Shown here piece after piece: positions 23,503-36,599 of a stretch of 64,000 nt of DNA. The stretch spans positions 13,487,501 through 13,551,500 of the forward strand of contig CM037459.1 in assembly GCA_021014325.1 (NCBI GenBank). The letters run 5' to 3'. Source of the stretch: Plazaster borealis (Eukaryota; Echinodermata; Asteroidea; Forcipulatida; Labidiasteridae). The position numbers and the translations under genes are program-made. How positions within the stretch are numbered: the first letter of the stretch is position 1; every line of letters starts with the position of its first letter. The notes below the pieces were generated by a model, which saw nothing but the letters and a program-made list of their open reading frames with translations, searched no databases and was not told where the DNA came from.

Positions 23503-24645
23503 CACTAAAGCAGGTGGACATCTCAGTGAAACCTCTTCTACTCCTTGTTTTCCATTAAGCCATCAGACGGGCAAAACGGAAATAAATTCACACTAAACTT
23601 TGAATGAGTTTGAGATTGTATGTTTGCGAAAACATGTTGTTAATACGTACAAGAATAAACAACGCAATAATGTTCAATGGGCTTTCCAAATTTGCACACA
23701 ATGTATGACTGCCTGTTGTACAGCGGCTACGTCTGCACGTCATACGTTTCCGGTTTAAATGTGGGATTCTACACAGGCTTTCTGGACTTTGAACCTTGTA
23801 TGATCAATGGAGTGGAACAACCAGCCGCAGTGATTTGCAGTATCAAACGTGGACTTTAACGTCCGATTTCGACCAGAAGTTAAGGTCAAACTGGTATTAT
23901 GTCTTTGCAAAAGATCGAGCAGGCTCAAGGACCTACAACCTAATCTAAAAACTTTGACTAAACTATAAGTGGATCTTGAGATATTACTTTTTGAAATTGT
24001 CAACTTCCGGTTTGAATCGGAGTCAGGTCAAATGGGGTCACAATTTGTGCAGCGTTTGTTGGGTATTCAAAGCCCATTCCGATGATGTATAGATTGTAAA
24101 AATCTATTGTGGGGTTCAGGAGTTATGTTTTTTTCATATATAAGCTTTGATTTAATGTTTTTCAATACCTGATGATGTCATCATGACGTAACTGAAGCGG
24201 TTTCATCTCCTAATAGATATCTAACTGTATGTGAAGTTTCAAGTTCATATGAGCTTGGAAAGGGTGCTTTTGTTAGCGGACAAGGGACGCTGAGAAGAAG
24301 AAGGAAGAAGAAGTATTAAGAAAAAAAACTAGAGATTTATAGTTTGTCTTACCACAAACTCAAGGTGTTCGGTTCCGGGAGGGACATGATGAGGCGGCTT
24401 TTTTTTAAGTACACGTGATATCATCAGTTTCATTTTTTTATCCAGAAAAGAGCTTCTTATTATAAACTTCGTTAACTTCCGGTTCGACAGTTATAAAGAA
24501 CTTTCATTCATCAACATTCACAAAAATGACAAGCTTAAAATCATAATTAATGTGTTTCTCAAGATATAAATTTTCGAAATAATAAACGTTGGTTAGCCAG
24601 ATTTGAAAACTGATGACGTCATTAAGACTTCATTGCTAAAAACCC

Positions 24646-24724
24646 AAAGTTGAACTTACAAAATGTTTTCGGCAAAAGAGTACGTTATTTAACTTGTCAC
24701 GGGAGGACGCTGTTGACGTCATTT
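24646..24724 (-). repeat. Inverted copy of the end of the tandem unit
   Basis: The reverse complement matches 15361-15439 and its equivalents in U2 and U3, from AAAATGACGTCAACAGCG to GTAAGTTCAACTTT. It shows that the unit's right edge is family sequence and marks where the tandem-duplication breakpoint cut the element. Confidence 0.8.
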
Positions 24725-26241
24725 TGTTTAATTTTGAAGGCCAAGGGGTCAGCTTCTTATTATAAACGTTAACTTCCGGTTGGACAGGAAGCCAGGTCAA
24801 ATCATGTCACTAACAGTTATAAAGAACTTTCATAATATGAGTGTTCAAAATAATAATAATCTTTTGTTCAGCCAAATTTGAAAACCGATGACGTCATTAT
24901 GACGTTAGATAAGTTCTTATCGATACATTGGTATTTAAGTATGTGCTATAAATTATAAGTGGAAAAACAAAGTTGGACCTACAAAGGGTTTTCAGCAAAA
25001 GGGTACATTATTTAATTTATTAGAAAGGGCAGAGGGTAATTGTCCTTTTCATACAGAACAACATTTTTTGAAATCCAATATCAATTGTATTCAAACCTTT
25101 GCTCAATTTCGACTGTTGAATTAGTTTCATTTGGTTTACAAAAACTACTTAGCTTCACCAAGAATTAAGATTTTTTTGTTTTACCTTATTTTTTTCTTTA
25201 AAAAAACGAGCTTTCTGTTCATAAAAGAACTTAGACAGGGTTGTTATAAAATAAGTTGGTCAGGGTTGTTACAATTAAAAATTAAGTTGTGTGCTATTCC
25301 ATATGCTTTAACAAATACTAAATAAACAAACATATGTATTTAATATAACAGGCTGTTGGAGTGATTTCATCTGCCTTCTGTTGTCTAAATCTTCAGGTTA
25401 AATGTGGGTTTTACACAGTCTTCTTGAACCTTTGGAACAATGGAGCGGAACAGCCAGCTGTGTGCTTGTCCGAATTAATACTAACGGAATGTTCAACTTA
25501 TATTTTGAACCGGAATTCAATTTCAAATGGGGTCACTCTGTGTAGCGTTTGTTGGGTTTTAAAAGACCTGTCCGATGATTTATAGATTGTACAAATCCAT
25601 TGTGTAGTTCTTGAGTTATGAATTTGTAAAAAGTCTGACATTTTATTTTTAGCGAGGTTCGCACGGACGGCTGTTTTAGAGACTAACAAAGCGTAATGTC
25701 AAAATCAGGTTAAGCGAACATTGAACAGAGACTATACTACAAGCATGTTTGATGTACTTCGAACCTTGCGGTTGATTCAATGGAGCAAGCAGCCGCTCAC
25801 CGTCTAACTGGTTTTATATCGCGTATAGTTTTCAACTTCCGGTTTGAACAGAAAGACAAGGTCAAACGGTATAAAACTCTGTGTAGTATTTGCTACATTT
25901 GTCAAGACCTCTCCGATGATGTATAGATTTGTTATAATAGCTGATGTACTTCTTGAGTTATGAATTTTTAAATAATTAAACTTAGATTTACTGTATTTCA
26001 ACACTTGATGACGTCACCATGACGTCACAACTACTTTATTGAGGTTTTATCAAGGTCCTTACATGGTGTAAATATGAAGTTGATCTGATTTACAGAAAAT
26101 TTAATTTTTGCCGGAAAAAGCTTTTTTTAAAGAAAATCACAGAGGCAAACTTTGACCTTTCGAAGTGACCGGAAGTAAAGGTCATATGAATTTAACGTTA
26201 ATTTTTTAAATGTTGCCCTTGTCTTTATCTATCATATGCTC

Positions 26242-26396
26242 ATACGGAATATGGCCATATCACGGGTCCACCACGGCCCATGCACTGTGCACAAAGCAAT
26301 GGGTACAGAAATATAGCCATATCACGGGTCCACCACGGCCCATGCACTGTGCACAAAGCAATCGGTACAGGAATATGGCCATATCACGGATCCACA
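26242..26396 (+). repeat. 62-bp tandem repeat, about 2.4 copies
   Basis: ATATGGCCATATCACGG starts at 26249, 26311 (one change) and 26373. The unit contains CACCACGGCCCATGCACTGT and GCACAAAGCAAT. The third copy breaks off at CCACAGCACC. Confidence 0.85.
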
Positions 26397-26503
26397 GCAC
26401 CGCGACGATGATAGTTGGGATGTGTTTATTATAACAGACATCCAAGATTTGAGCGTCAAGCCGAACACCTTGTTTTTGTCATATGACAAAAATTAAAGTC
26501 TAG

Positions 26504-29480
26504 TTTTGTTAGTATTTTTAGGTGTTCACTCCGCCCGGAGAACCTCTGTTTTGATCGTTTTTAGGTGTTCGGGTAGTCCGATTGGAACACCTCTTGTTTT
26601 TGTTTGTTTAGTTCTTTAAATTATTGTTTAGGTGTTCGGGCACTTCGCATTACGTGAATCACCCATTGAAACCAGACCAGAGTTTGCCTTTGACAACCTC
26701 GGGTTGGTACTCACTGGTTTGGAAGTGAGCAGTTTTCAACACGACCTTGCTTATCTGATCAAAAGTTAATGAGGCGTGAACAGGTTGTTAGGGTGCCACT
26801 GCCTGTGAGTTACTGACACAAATATCTACAAATTTTCACAGGTTCATTTTGAAAAAGTGTTAAATGTTATTATAAACGCAACTTTGAATCATAAAAATTG
26901 ACCAAGATATTTTGAAAAATTGAATAAGAAACAGTAGGCCTTTCTCTCTGCTATTCGGCATTTCTGTTTGACACCAACAGTATGCCTGTGGCTGAGGATC
27001 ACTGTTCTTTGGAAAGTGGGTTCCAGGCTGAATGTTTATAATTTACTGATAACATCTGGAGTTACAGTGAAACCGATTAGCAGAATCCAGAGATTCTGGC
27101 TAATGGGAAATTAAAGTAATGGCCCGGAACACGTCTTGTTTTTGTACAGTTCGCTAACAGACACATGCTTCGCAAGCTCACGCAGCCTTCAAAATTCCCT
27201 CATAATTAGATCTACACTTAGTATAGTAAAAACACCACTGTAGTGAAGTCATGAAAAAATCATAAGGTGTCGAATTACATTAAATCAAAGTTTAATATTT
27301 GAATGGATTTTTACAATCTATACATTATCGGAAGTTGAATTTTTCAAAAATTAATTACCTTCTCGAAATTTATTCACAATGTTTACGTTTAGCTGTAGGT
27401 CTTTGAGCCTGCTTAAACCTTTGCTTAACTTTTGGTCGAAATCGGACGTTAAAAGGCACTGTACACGTTTGGTAATTACTCAAAATATATATTAGCATAA
27501 AAACTTACTTGGTAACGAGCAACGGAGAGCTGTTGATAGTATAAAAGATTGTGAGAAACGACTCCCTCTGAAGTAACGTAGTTTTGAGAAAGAGGTAATT
27601 TCTCACTAAAATAATAAAAGACTTCTTGAAAGAAGCCTTTTATTCCTATCTGAAAGCACACAAATTTGTACAACAAGGGTGTTTTTTTTCCATATTTTCT
27701 TGCAACTTCATTGACCAATTGAGCCAAAATTTTCATAGGCTTATTATTTTATGCATATGTTGGGATACACCAAGTGAGAATACTGGTCTTTGACAATTAT
27801 CAAACGTGTTCAGTGCCTTTAAAGCCCACGTTGTATTAACCCACATTTACACTGCATGTACTCCATAAGCACGGTCGCTGGCTGTTACGCTCTATTGATC
27901 ATCAGGTTCATTGTTCACCAAGCCTACTTAGCATTATGCTGTGTGAGCATTGTTGTCTGCTAACAAAGCTTTAAAGACACACTTTCCAAACTTTCAGAAT
28001 TTCAAACATCACACATAGTTAGATTTGCAATAGTAGATACCAGCGCTGTATTGACGTCATATTGTGATTATTTACATTAGTGCAGACTTACTCATTTAAA
28101 AAAAATCATATCTCTTAGATTCCGTAAGCTTTTATGACAATATATACCGGTACGTCTTATGAAAGGGCTTAAGCGATACTTCATTTTAGTTGCACAGACA
28201 TGACCCAAATTTTACCTTGTCTTTCGGTTGCAACCGGAAGTTGAAGTAAAACAATATTCCCTGGCCGCGTTATGAGGTCTGCAAACAATATGAACAAGAA
28301 GTTGGACATATCTCTTCGTATGAAATAAAGTTTTGCCCCTAAGTTTCAACAGCGCTCTCTCGTGACAAGCTAAAAAATCTACTTTTTGCTGAAAAGCTCA
28401 AAACAGAGTTGTCTTAGCACATACTTATACATGTAAATGTTCGCATAAGAATTAAGTTATGACGTCATGATAAGCTGTGACGTCATTGGCTTTCAAATAT
28501 AGTTTAAACAAAACATATCTCAAGAACCACTCATAATTTAGTAGAAATATTTACATCAGTCTGCTCATAGTTTTGCACAGAGATAACACCACTTTGACCT
28601 TAACTTCTGGTCGAAATCGGACGTTAAAGCACACAAATGTAATGACCCGCGTTTAAACCCATGTGCAATGCAATGCAAACAGCTGTGGCTGGCTGTTCCG
28701 CCCCATTGATCAGAAGGTGCAAAGTCCACGAAGCCTGATTTGGCATTACTCTTATCCACGCAATGGCCAAATGTGAGCATTTTTATCGGCCAACAAAGGC
28801 ACACTTTCCAAGCTCACATGGCCTTCAAACTTTGCACACAGTTTGATCTTCACTAGAAGAAGACATCACTTCAATGACGTCATGATGACCTCATCAGGTT
28901 TTGAATAAAATAAAATTAAAGTTAAATAATTGAACAAAAAGTAACTCATGAACCATGCAATGGATTTTTACGATAATAAATCATAGGATAGGACTTCAAA
29001 AAATTAACATACGCTATATCCAGTGTCACCTCCATTGACCCTGTCTTCCGGTCGAAACCGGAAGTTGAAGTGAAAAAATACATTCCCTCGCCTCGGTTTG
29101 AGGTCTGCAAACGATATCATCTGGATTGTTGACATGTTCTCTTTGTATAAAGTAACGTTTGATCCTAGGCTTTCAAGTTTAAAGATAAAGACGCCAACAG
29201 CGCACTTTCGTGACAAGGTAAATAATGTACCCTTTTGCTGAAAACATTTTGCTTTGTGCGAAACAAATTTGACTCTGTTTTCCCTGCAAATGTTTCGCAA
29301 GAGTTGCCCACAGCTCAACTCTTCCGAATTGTTCGTTACGAAGTTGTGACATCAAAAATCGCATCGCATTTGCATTCGCAGGAAGTATTAACCGGGCTTT
29401 ACAGTGACATAAAAGATTGTAATTGCCTATAATGATGTCCGTTAATGTTATAGCTCTTTACCTGAGAATCATCACTCGCA
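26504..29480 (+). mobile_element. Helitron-like family, diverged modules
   Basis: It starts just after the CTAG end at 26503 with two hairpin-like GGTGTTCGGG words near 26520-26640. It continues with plus-orientation modules carrying CTTCCGGTCGAAACCGGAAG at 29044-29063 and a looser copy at 28223-28242. CRE-like TGACGTCA words recur (28455-28490, 28876). A MITE at 27453-27818 is inserted. No gene is seen. Confidence 0.5.
27453..27818. mobile_element. MITE flanked by TTAA, 366 bp
   Basis: The ends AAGGCACTGTACACGTTTGG and its imperfect inverse (CAAACGTGTTCAGTGCCT) are flanked on each side by TTAA (27449-27452, 27819-27822), the target preferred by piggyBac-type elements. The interior (CGAGCAACGGAGAGCTGTTG and following) has no long open frame that looks real. 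An abundant MITE of this pattern is known to me from marine invertebrate DNA. Confidence 0.65.
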
Positions 29481-29758
29481 CTTAAGTCAAAAACCTCGGC
29501 CAGAGTAAATGCATTGTGCAGGATTGCCGCGCGGAGTATCGCTCCCTCGAGCACTCGATCTTTTGAATCGTACACACTTATTTATTTATTTCGTCTTATT
29601 TAACCAGGGTAGCCCCATCAGTTATCAAAGAACTGTTCTCCCTGGGGGCCATGGGGTCACATGTAAAAAATACAAAATTACAGGCACAAAAAGGGCACTA
29701 ACATTAGACATTGATACCTACATATACACTAATAAAAATATTAAAAGAGTAAAAGGGT

Positions 29759-31570
29759 TTAAAAGATAAAAAACACCCCCCCCCAAAAAAAAGAGGATAC
29801 AAATTCCCCATGCAATTTAACCAGAGTAGGCGCAGCCCTAAACCCCTCCCTCCCCCAGTACAGGCTTTTGAAAGTGTGTATGCTGCTGGCCATTTTCACA
29901 TTCTGTTTTAAATTATTCCATGCCTTTACACCTGAAAAATGGAAGGAATGTTTTCCAGCTTCTGTTCTGGGTCGAGGTAGACACACATTGTTGTCTTTTG
30001 AATTACGTGTATTGTAACCATGTGCCTGTCTAGAAAGAGTAAATTGGTTAGTTAAATAGTCCGGAGCATTCCCGTGTACAACCTTAAACATAAGAGAACA
30101 CAAATGATAATCCCACCTAGTTGTTATCGGAACCCATTTAAGTCGCTTGTACAGTTCTGCAGTGGGAGTGGTGTAGTCCACACCGAGTGCTATTCTAGCA
30201 AGCTGTTTGTGTTGTCTGATTAGAATATTTTTGACCTTCAGAGATCCAGGGATCCATGATGGGCTACAGTACTCAAAGTGGGGTAAAACCAAAGAATTAC
30301 AAAGAAGTTTCCTAGAATTACTATGTAAAAATTGACCAAGTCGCCTAAGTAGAGCTAACCTACTAGATATCTTATTGGCAGTTTTCTGAATGTGCTGATG
30401 CGAGTTAAGATTCTCATCAATCCATACCCTCAAATATTTAAAAGTACTAACATTGTCTAAAGCATCTCCTTTAATATTAACCCGAAGGCCATTTTGCTTC
30501 GCAAGTTTACGAGAGGTACCAACCAACATACAACGAGATTTAGATATATTCAAAGTAAGCTTATTCAATCTAAGCCATTCATCAATACAGTTCAGTTCAG
30601 AGTTCAAAGTATCTTCAATCTCAATATTGTCATTACCACTGTACATTACGACTGTGTCATCAGCATATAAAATAATTGAAGCCTTGGACACAGAAATTGG
30701 CAAGTCATTTATGTACATCATAAACAATAGGGGTCCTAATAAAGATCCCTGTGGGACACCGACTGTTATCTTATCCAATTCAGAAATTTCACCTTTAAAT
30801 ACTGTGGCCTGTTGACGGTGGGAAAGGTAAGATTTAAACCATGCTAGTTCCATATCTCGGATACCATAGGATTGCAATTTCAACAGTAAAAACTCATGGT
30901 CCACTGTATCAAAAGCTTTCTTTAAATCAAGGAAAACCATGCCTGTTAACTTGCCCTTGTCCATTTGTTTATACAGATAATCAGTAACATAAGTCAATGA
31001 TGTACAGGTTGAGTAACCAGGACGAAAACCAGATTGTTGAGAACACAAACAGCCAGAGTTATGCAAAAAGTCGTAAACCTGAATATAAACTGCCTTCTCA
31101 AAGATCTTCATCACAATTGGGAGCACGAAAATCGGTCTATAATTACCTAACTCATCAAGATTGCCGTCTTTATAGAGGGGAGTAATCTTGGCCCATTTCC
31201 ATTCATCTGGTACCACAGACTCCAAAATAAATCTGTTATATAACTTGCATAAAGACTCAGCCACTACAGGCGCAGCAATCCTAAGGAGTCTAGCACTAAT
31301 CCCATCAAGACCAGTAGCTTTGGTAACGTTTAGATTGTTAAGTTGTTTCAAAACAAAACTAACAGGAATATCAGAGAATATGAAATTATTAAGTACAGGA
31401 GTTGCAACATTATCAAAAACCGGATTCCGATTGTTTTGGAACTTACTAGCTAACCTTACTCCAATAGACACAAAGAACCTATTAAAGGCTTGAGCTATTT
31501 CTTTAGGTTTGTCTAACATAGTATCATTCACATTGAGACTGTTAGGAACTTTGCAAAGTTTAGCAGGCAT
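29759..31570 (-). pseudogene. Retrotransposon reverse transcriptase frame (603 residues)
   Basis: Reverse transcriptase motifs in order: LGNYRPIFVLP (141-151), FLDLKKAFDTVDH (213-225), GVPQGSLLGP (271-280) and YADD (302-305). A C-terminal stretch with RLKWVPITTRWDYH is typical of the Rex/CR1/Jockey branch, unlike the two L2-like elements in the window. The last 30 or so residues run into the A/C-rich 3' part and are probably not native. The frame starts in +1 relation to the endonuclease part upstream. The active site is intact, but the element as a whole is not. Confidence 0.8.
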
Positions 31571-32145
31571 AGTTTTTCATCCGTAACCCAAGGCGTTTTA
31601 ACACCCTTACACCTAATATTAATATAAGGTGCATGTTTGTTACAGACTTCGACAAATTTAGATTTCCATATACACCAAGCATCATTTATTGACTTTGCAT
31701 GATCAACAAAATCAGTCCAATTAATGTCATGAATATCTTTCAAAAAAGAGTCATTTTTCAGTTTATTATACGATCTTCCTTTAATGGTACGGGGAGGAGC
31801 TTTGGGCCTTTGAAAGCGGCGTACAACATAAATTAGCCTGTGGTCGCTCAGTCCATTTGAAACAACTCCTTTTCCGATGACATACTCTGGTTTGTTGGTG
31901 AAGATCAAATCGATTAAAGATTTACTGTTTATTGTTATCCGGGTTGGGATCACCTGAGTCAGGTTAAATTGAATGCAAATGTTTTTTATTTTGTTGTTGT
32001 CAAATTTGGAGAGTACATTCAGGTTGAAATCGCCCATGATGACTGTTTCATGTCCACCTGACGAGGCGTTTCCAATTGCTAACTCAAGATTCCTCAAATA
32101 TTCCTCATCAGCATTTGGAGGACGATACACTGATCCAATCAACAT
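31528..32145 (-). pseudogene. Retrotransposon endonuclease fragment
   Basis: The frame holds SVYRPP (5-10), GDFN (38-41) and SDH (100-102) of an APE-type endonuclease, then KHAP and TPWVTDEKL. The frame stays open upstream to about 32270, giving DLENL then EIIWIEL, but the first catalytic part of the domain is absent. After TDEKL the product should continue for roughly 80-100 residues before the reverse transcriptase; instead it shifts frame and stops, so an internal deletion is likely. Confidence 0.75.
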
Positions 32146-32280
32146 AGACTTAGACTTTGGAATAAAAAGCTCAATCCAAATGATTTCTAAGTCGAGATTT
32201 TCCAGGTTTTCAAGGTCACTTCTTCTCCGGAAAGTAAACGCAAAATACCATGTTGAATTCTTTAATTAAAACCTCTAAAT

Positions 32281-35100
32281 TACTCTTAATGTCTTAGCAT
32301 TAACTGTTAATATAATCTAACTTTCAAAAGGAATTTTTGTGTGAAATATACGACATGCAAATTTAGCCTAATCGAACAATGGTTCCGGCGTAGGATTTGT
32401 TTTCACTTTGTTCCATTTCTTACACCAGTAAAAGTGCGTCATAATGATGTCAATGCGACGTCACACAAAGTTTTAGGCCAATACACATATTTACGGTATC
32501 CCACAGGTGAGAGTGAAAAAGAATTGATAAATGAACTTTTACTATTTGAGATTTGGTGGTCTCAAGATATGCAAATTAATTATTCAACTCATTACATCTA
32601 TAAGTAAATTGATTAATGAGGTTAAGCTTTAATATTTTACGATAACTTCACTACTTAAGCTTTGATATGATAGGATCTGCCTTTTAAGTATTCAGCTAAG
32701 TTTGACTGTAGGAGTTTAAAAAATGTGTGAACAAATCATATGGGAATTTTACAGAAATAAATTATAATAATATAAATTAGGTACACAAAACAGAGAAAAA
32801 TCTTGACGAAAACAATAGCTTTTCCGACCACTATGTCGAAACAGCTAATATAAATCTCGACTCGGTCGGAACGGCAACAAATAATACAAATATTGACAAA
32901 AACAAAAACAAACTAGACATTAGGTGTTTGTACTTTGGACGAACACAAAGCTGTTCCGGTTTTATGTTATGATTATACGATCCAGACCCTGAATTTGAGG
33001 CAATTAGACCAATACCCTAAACCTAACACAGAGCCCCCAATTTGACTCTGATTGTGCTCAAAACCCTATCCATAAAGCTGAAATGTGGCCATGTCATTAA
33101 ATAAAATGTTACATGTGATGTATGATACAAGACGGCACAAAGATTAATGACTTAAGGACATGTGGTTCAGGATTGTTTTTTTCTTTATTTGAACTTCATG
33201 TTTGTACCTGAAGGATAGGTCAAATTGGGGTAATGTTTTTTCAATAACATGTCAAAGATGTCACAAGTTACCACTTTGGACCGGATTGTAGGTCAAAGTG
33301 TGGTCATGTTTTTGAATAAATTGACAGATATGTCACATGTTAGAAGACGGCACAAAGAAAATGACTTTTTGACACGTGTTTCCGGAGATATGATTTTGTT
33401 TTAACTTTGTAGCTTCCTGTTTTTACCGAGAAGGTTAGAGTTGGGTCACGTTTCTAAATAAAATGTTACATGTGCTGTGAGCTACAAAACGACAAAAATA
33501 CTATAACTCTATGACATGCGGTCGAGGTGATATGAATTTTTACCCATGCAATGCCTTCGAACAAAAACCCTAAAAAAAGGATATCATTTTTTGGTGTAGA
33601 TTTAACACACGTTGATAGAGGGCGCTGTAACAGGTGTTTTGTACAAACATACAAAACGCGCGGTAAATAATGTCATGGTGACGTCGCACAATATATCCCA
33701 CAAGTATGAAATCGAAAGAAATTGATGATCGGACGTATACTTTTTGAGATGTGGTCTCAAGATTGGCTAATTAAATATTCATGTTATTATAAGCAAGTAA
33801 ACTCAGTAAGTAAGTTAAGCTTATTACAATTAACGACAACTTCATGACCTAAGCTTAGATATAATAAAGGATCTGACTCTTTTGTACTAGGCTATGAAAG
33901 ATTTTTGAGGCCACAATTTCGTGTACAAATCAAATGTTTTTTGGACGGAAGTAAAGAATAATAAGAAAAACAAACTAAACTTTTCCGTTTTGTTTTAATT
34001 TGATTACACGCTCCAGACCTTTAAAGTAAGTCTGACTTTGGAATAGAAGACCCTTCACTTTTGACAGGACCTTATTTTGTCTTTAAGTGTGCCTAAAACC
34101 TAAACCTTATCTCCATCCTGATACTGACTCTAAAACTGATTCTAAAACTGACCCTGAATCTGACCTGAACTTTGACCTTTTTTCTAACCGAACCATGTGC
34201 TAAAGGACTATAAGTCGTACCCTCATCCCACCATACACAGGAATGTTTGGACAAGAACAAGGTCAAATTGAGGTCAAGTTTTTAAATAAAATGTTAAATG
34301 TGCCATAAGCTACAAGATGGCACAAAGGTTTTGAATTCATGACACGTGGTTCAGGAAATGTTATGTTTTAAATTTGAACTTCCTGTTTGGACCAGAAGGA
34401 AAGGCTAATTTGTCAAATGTTCAAGATGGCACAAAGATTATGACTTTATGACATGTGACTCGGGAAATGTTTTTGTTTTAGTTTGAGCTTCCTGTTTGAA
34501 CCAGAAGGAAAGGTCAAAGTGGGTAATGTTCATGAACAAAACTGTAAAATGTGTCATACGCTAGAAGACGGCAAAACGATTACGACTTTACGAGATGTAG
34601 TTCAGAAGATTGATTTTTAAGAGTCAGCTTCCTGTTTGATCCGGAAGTCAAGGTTATATAAGCCATTTTAAGAGATGGTGGACACAATACCATGACACTG
34701 TTAGGTTCTGGTTAAATTGGTCTGTATACACCAAAACCAAACAGTGCACTCCTATAGTGTCCGCCATATTTCAAAAAGGCTAATTGGGGTCTCATTTCAA
34801 AATAAAATTTACATATACGCTGTAAGCTACAAGACGGCACAAATTAAAACTCTATGACACGCGGTTCAGAAGATGATTTTTTAAATAATAAAATTTGAAT
34901 TATTATGAAACTTGACACCTGATGACGTCACGACGACAAATACACAGTTTGTATACTAAGTGTTTTTATTATCTACAATATGGAATAAGAGTTTTCCCCA
35001 TACAATGCCTTCGAACGAAAATCCTGAAAATCAAAGATTTCTTCTATGGGTGGAGATCTAACACACGTTGATAGAGGGCGCTGTAACAGGTGGTGACGTC
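32281..35100. repeat. Diverged repeats, no gene
   Basis: Two kinds of repeat are visible. One of about 450 bp (GACGTC, AAGCTTTGATATGAT, GACGAAAACAATAGC) has copies near 32440-32880 and 33650-34000 and a third at 36060-36490. The other is a ladder of 120-150 bp modules with CTTCCTGTTTG, GGTCAAA and GCACAAAG words at 33180-34680. GATAGAGGGCGCTGTAACAG occurs at 33614 and 35071. Confidence 0.6.
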
Positions 35101-36059
35101 CTAATTCCATACATTATAACATCAGTAAACACATAACAATGTTTAAATCATTGCAACTATTGCGCATCGCTCCGCAGAGTTTTTTTGAAGTTTTTTTTGT
35201 TGTTACCGTACAGGCCTAATTGTCGCAAAAGTTAATCCATTGTCTTTATGTTGGGCAAACAAGTGTTTACCGTTTTTATGGTTGATTCTGTAGCTCATTC
35301 AAAATGCGGTGATTTTAAAATCCTCGGGAGCCACACATTTGGAAAAAAGGAAGTTTTTAATATCCATTAAAGTATCATCAGTAAAAAAATAGTATTCTTT
35401 AGTTTGGGGATGAAAAAAAAGGAGTTTACGACAAGGCTTCGAACTCCTACCCTTCACCTTTGAAAACCTTTGATACTTGCGTTTGCGTCAAAGAGGGCGC
35501 TATAAATTAAAACGGTTTCATAGCGTTTACTAAAAAAAACCCCAAAACAACAACAAAAAACGGTCCGGGTAACGGGGTATTTTTATCCAATATCTTAGTT
35601 ATAATTGGTATATAATTATTTCGGTTTGATGATTTTAATTTTTGTATAATATGTTATTTTGTTATAATCGTAAGTGTAACTTTTAAGTAGGCGTGCTTCA
35701 CAAATCTTGTCTCTTTTGTTGCGCGACGCCTCTACTGTCTACTAGGCCCTACTGTCCCACCTAAAAGTCCCACCGAACTCATTATTAAATCACCCAGTGT
35801 GGGAAAACAAAGTAATAGCATTGTTTTTGCTAAGTGGTTATCGGGTGAATAACGACTTGCAATGACATACAGGATTGTCAACAAGCCCGGCCAGAGTGAG
35901 TTTGCGTGGTTGCCGTGCAAAGTTTCGCCGCGCTGAGCTAGCTTGCATTCGATCTTCTGAATCCGGTAAAATAATAGAGATGTCTAAGTCTCCGACCGTT
36001 AGGATTTTTATGATTATTGTACAGTTATTAGGCTGTTGTTCAAGTCTAGAACTTTAGAG
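35101..36059. other. No feature recognised
   Basis: The stretch is AT-rich with short A and T runs. CGGCCAGAGT and CGATCTTNTGAATC words near 35890-35960 are also found at 29497-29570, so part of it belongs to a dispersed repeat. Confidence 0.4.
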
Positions 36060-36490
36060 CCATACACAAATACAAAATGCCGATAAATGATGTCATGGTG
36101 ACGTCGTCCGACATTTTAGGCCAACAAACAGTTGTACAGTATCATATAAGTATTTAATCAAGAAAAGAAAAAATGATGATCGGACGTACTCTTTTAGAGA
36201 TATTGTGGTTTCAAGATTGGCTAATAAATATTCATGTCATTATAACTAAGTCAATTAATTAATTAAGTTGAGATATAACATTGAATTATAACTTCATTAC
36301 CTAAGCTTTGATATGATATATAATCTGACTCTTTTATAATTATAGCCAAGTATAGATTTTGGAGGTCACAGATTCGTGTACAAATCCTATGTGGTTTTGT
36401 TTTTACAGATCTACAGAATAATAACAACAACAAATAACAATCTTTACGAAAACAATAGCTGTTCCGACTACTAGGTCGGAACAGTTCTTA
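36060..36490. repeat. Third copy of the 450-bp repeat with terminal hairpin
   Basis: It matches the copies at 32.4 and 33.7 kb and ends in a perfect 10-base stem, CTGTTCCGAC then TACTAG then GTCGGAACAG, at about 36459-36484. The copy at 32.8 kb has the same stem with changes in one arm. Confidence 0.6.
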
Positions 36491-36599
36491 ACCAAACGTA
36501 TAATGCACGCATGTCCACACTTAGAGGTGCCTAGAATAAAATATAAACACCTATTCAAAGACTACAAATACATACATGGACTAATGATAAGAAAAAAGC

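Larger units (their letters stand above)
23503..26503. mobile_element. Helitron-like repeat mosaic with ends in both orientations
   Basis: No gene is recognised. The sequence is made of the CCGGAAGT-containing family. A minus-strand 3' end (CTAG on the minus strand at 24329, hairpin TTTGT/ACAAA, GAACACCTTG) is followed on that strand by a TTC-rich run. A plus-strand 3' end lies at 26455-26503 (CCGAACACCTTG, hairpin TTTTTGTCATATGACAAAAA, CTAG). Modules with ACTTCCGGTTTGAA occur at 24004, 24477 and 25832. Confidence 0.55.
29578..32275 (-). mobile_element. CR1/Jockey-type non-LTR retrotransposon, broken
   Basis: On the minus strand the 3' end has a GGGGCTACCCTGGTTAAATA motif and an AAAT-rich tail near 29578-29592, as in CR1-like elements. 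The endonuclease N-terminus is missing upstream of about 32270. The two open parts are in different frames, and the linker between endonuclease and reverse transcriptase is much too short. A C10A8 run lies at 29774-29792 in the 3' part. Confidence 0.75.

Noticed and set aside
13290..23859. Repeated 60-76 residue frames in the tandem units as a multigene family
   Set aside because: Frames are short, lie on both strands, and change length with single indels between units; only the signal-peptide exon has splice and protein logic.
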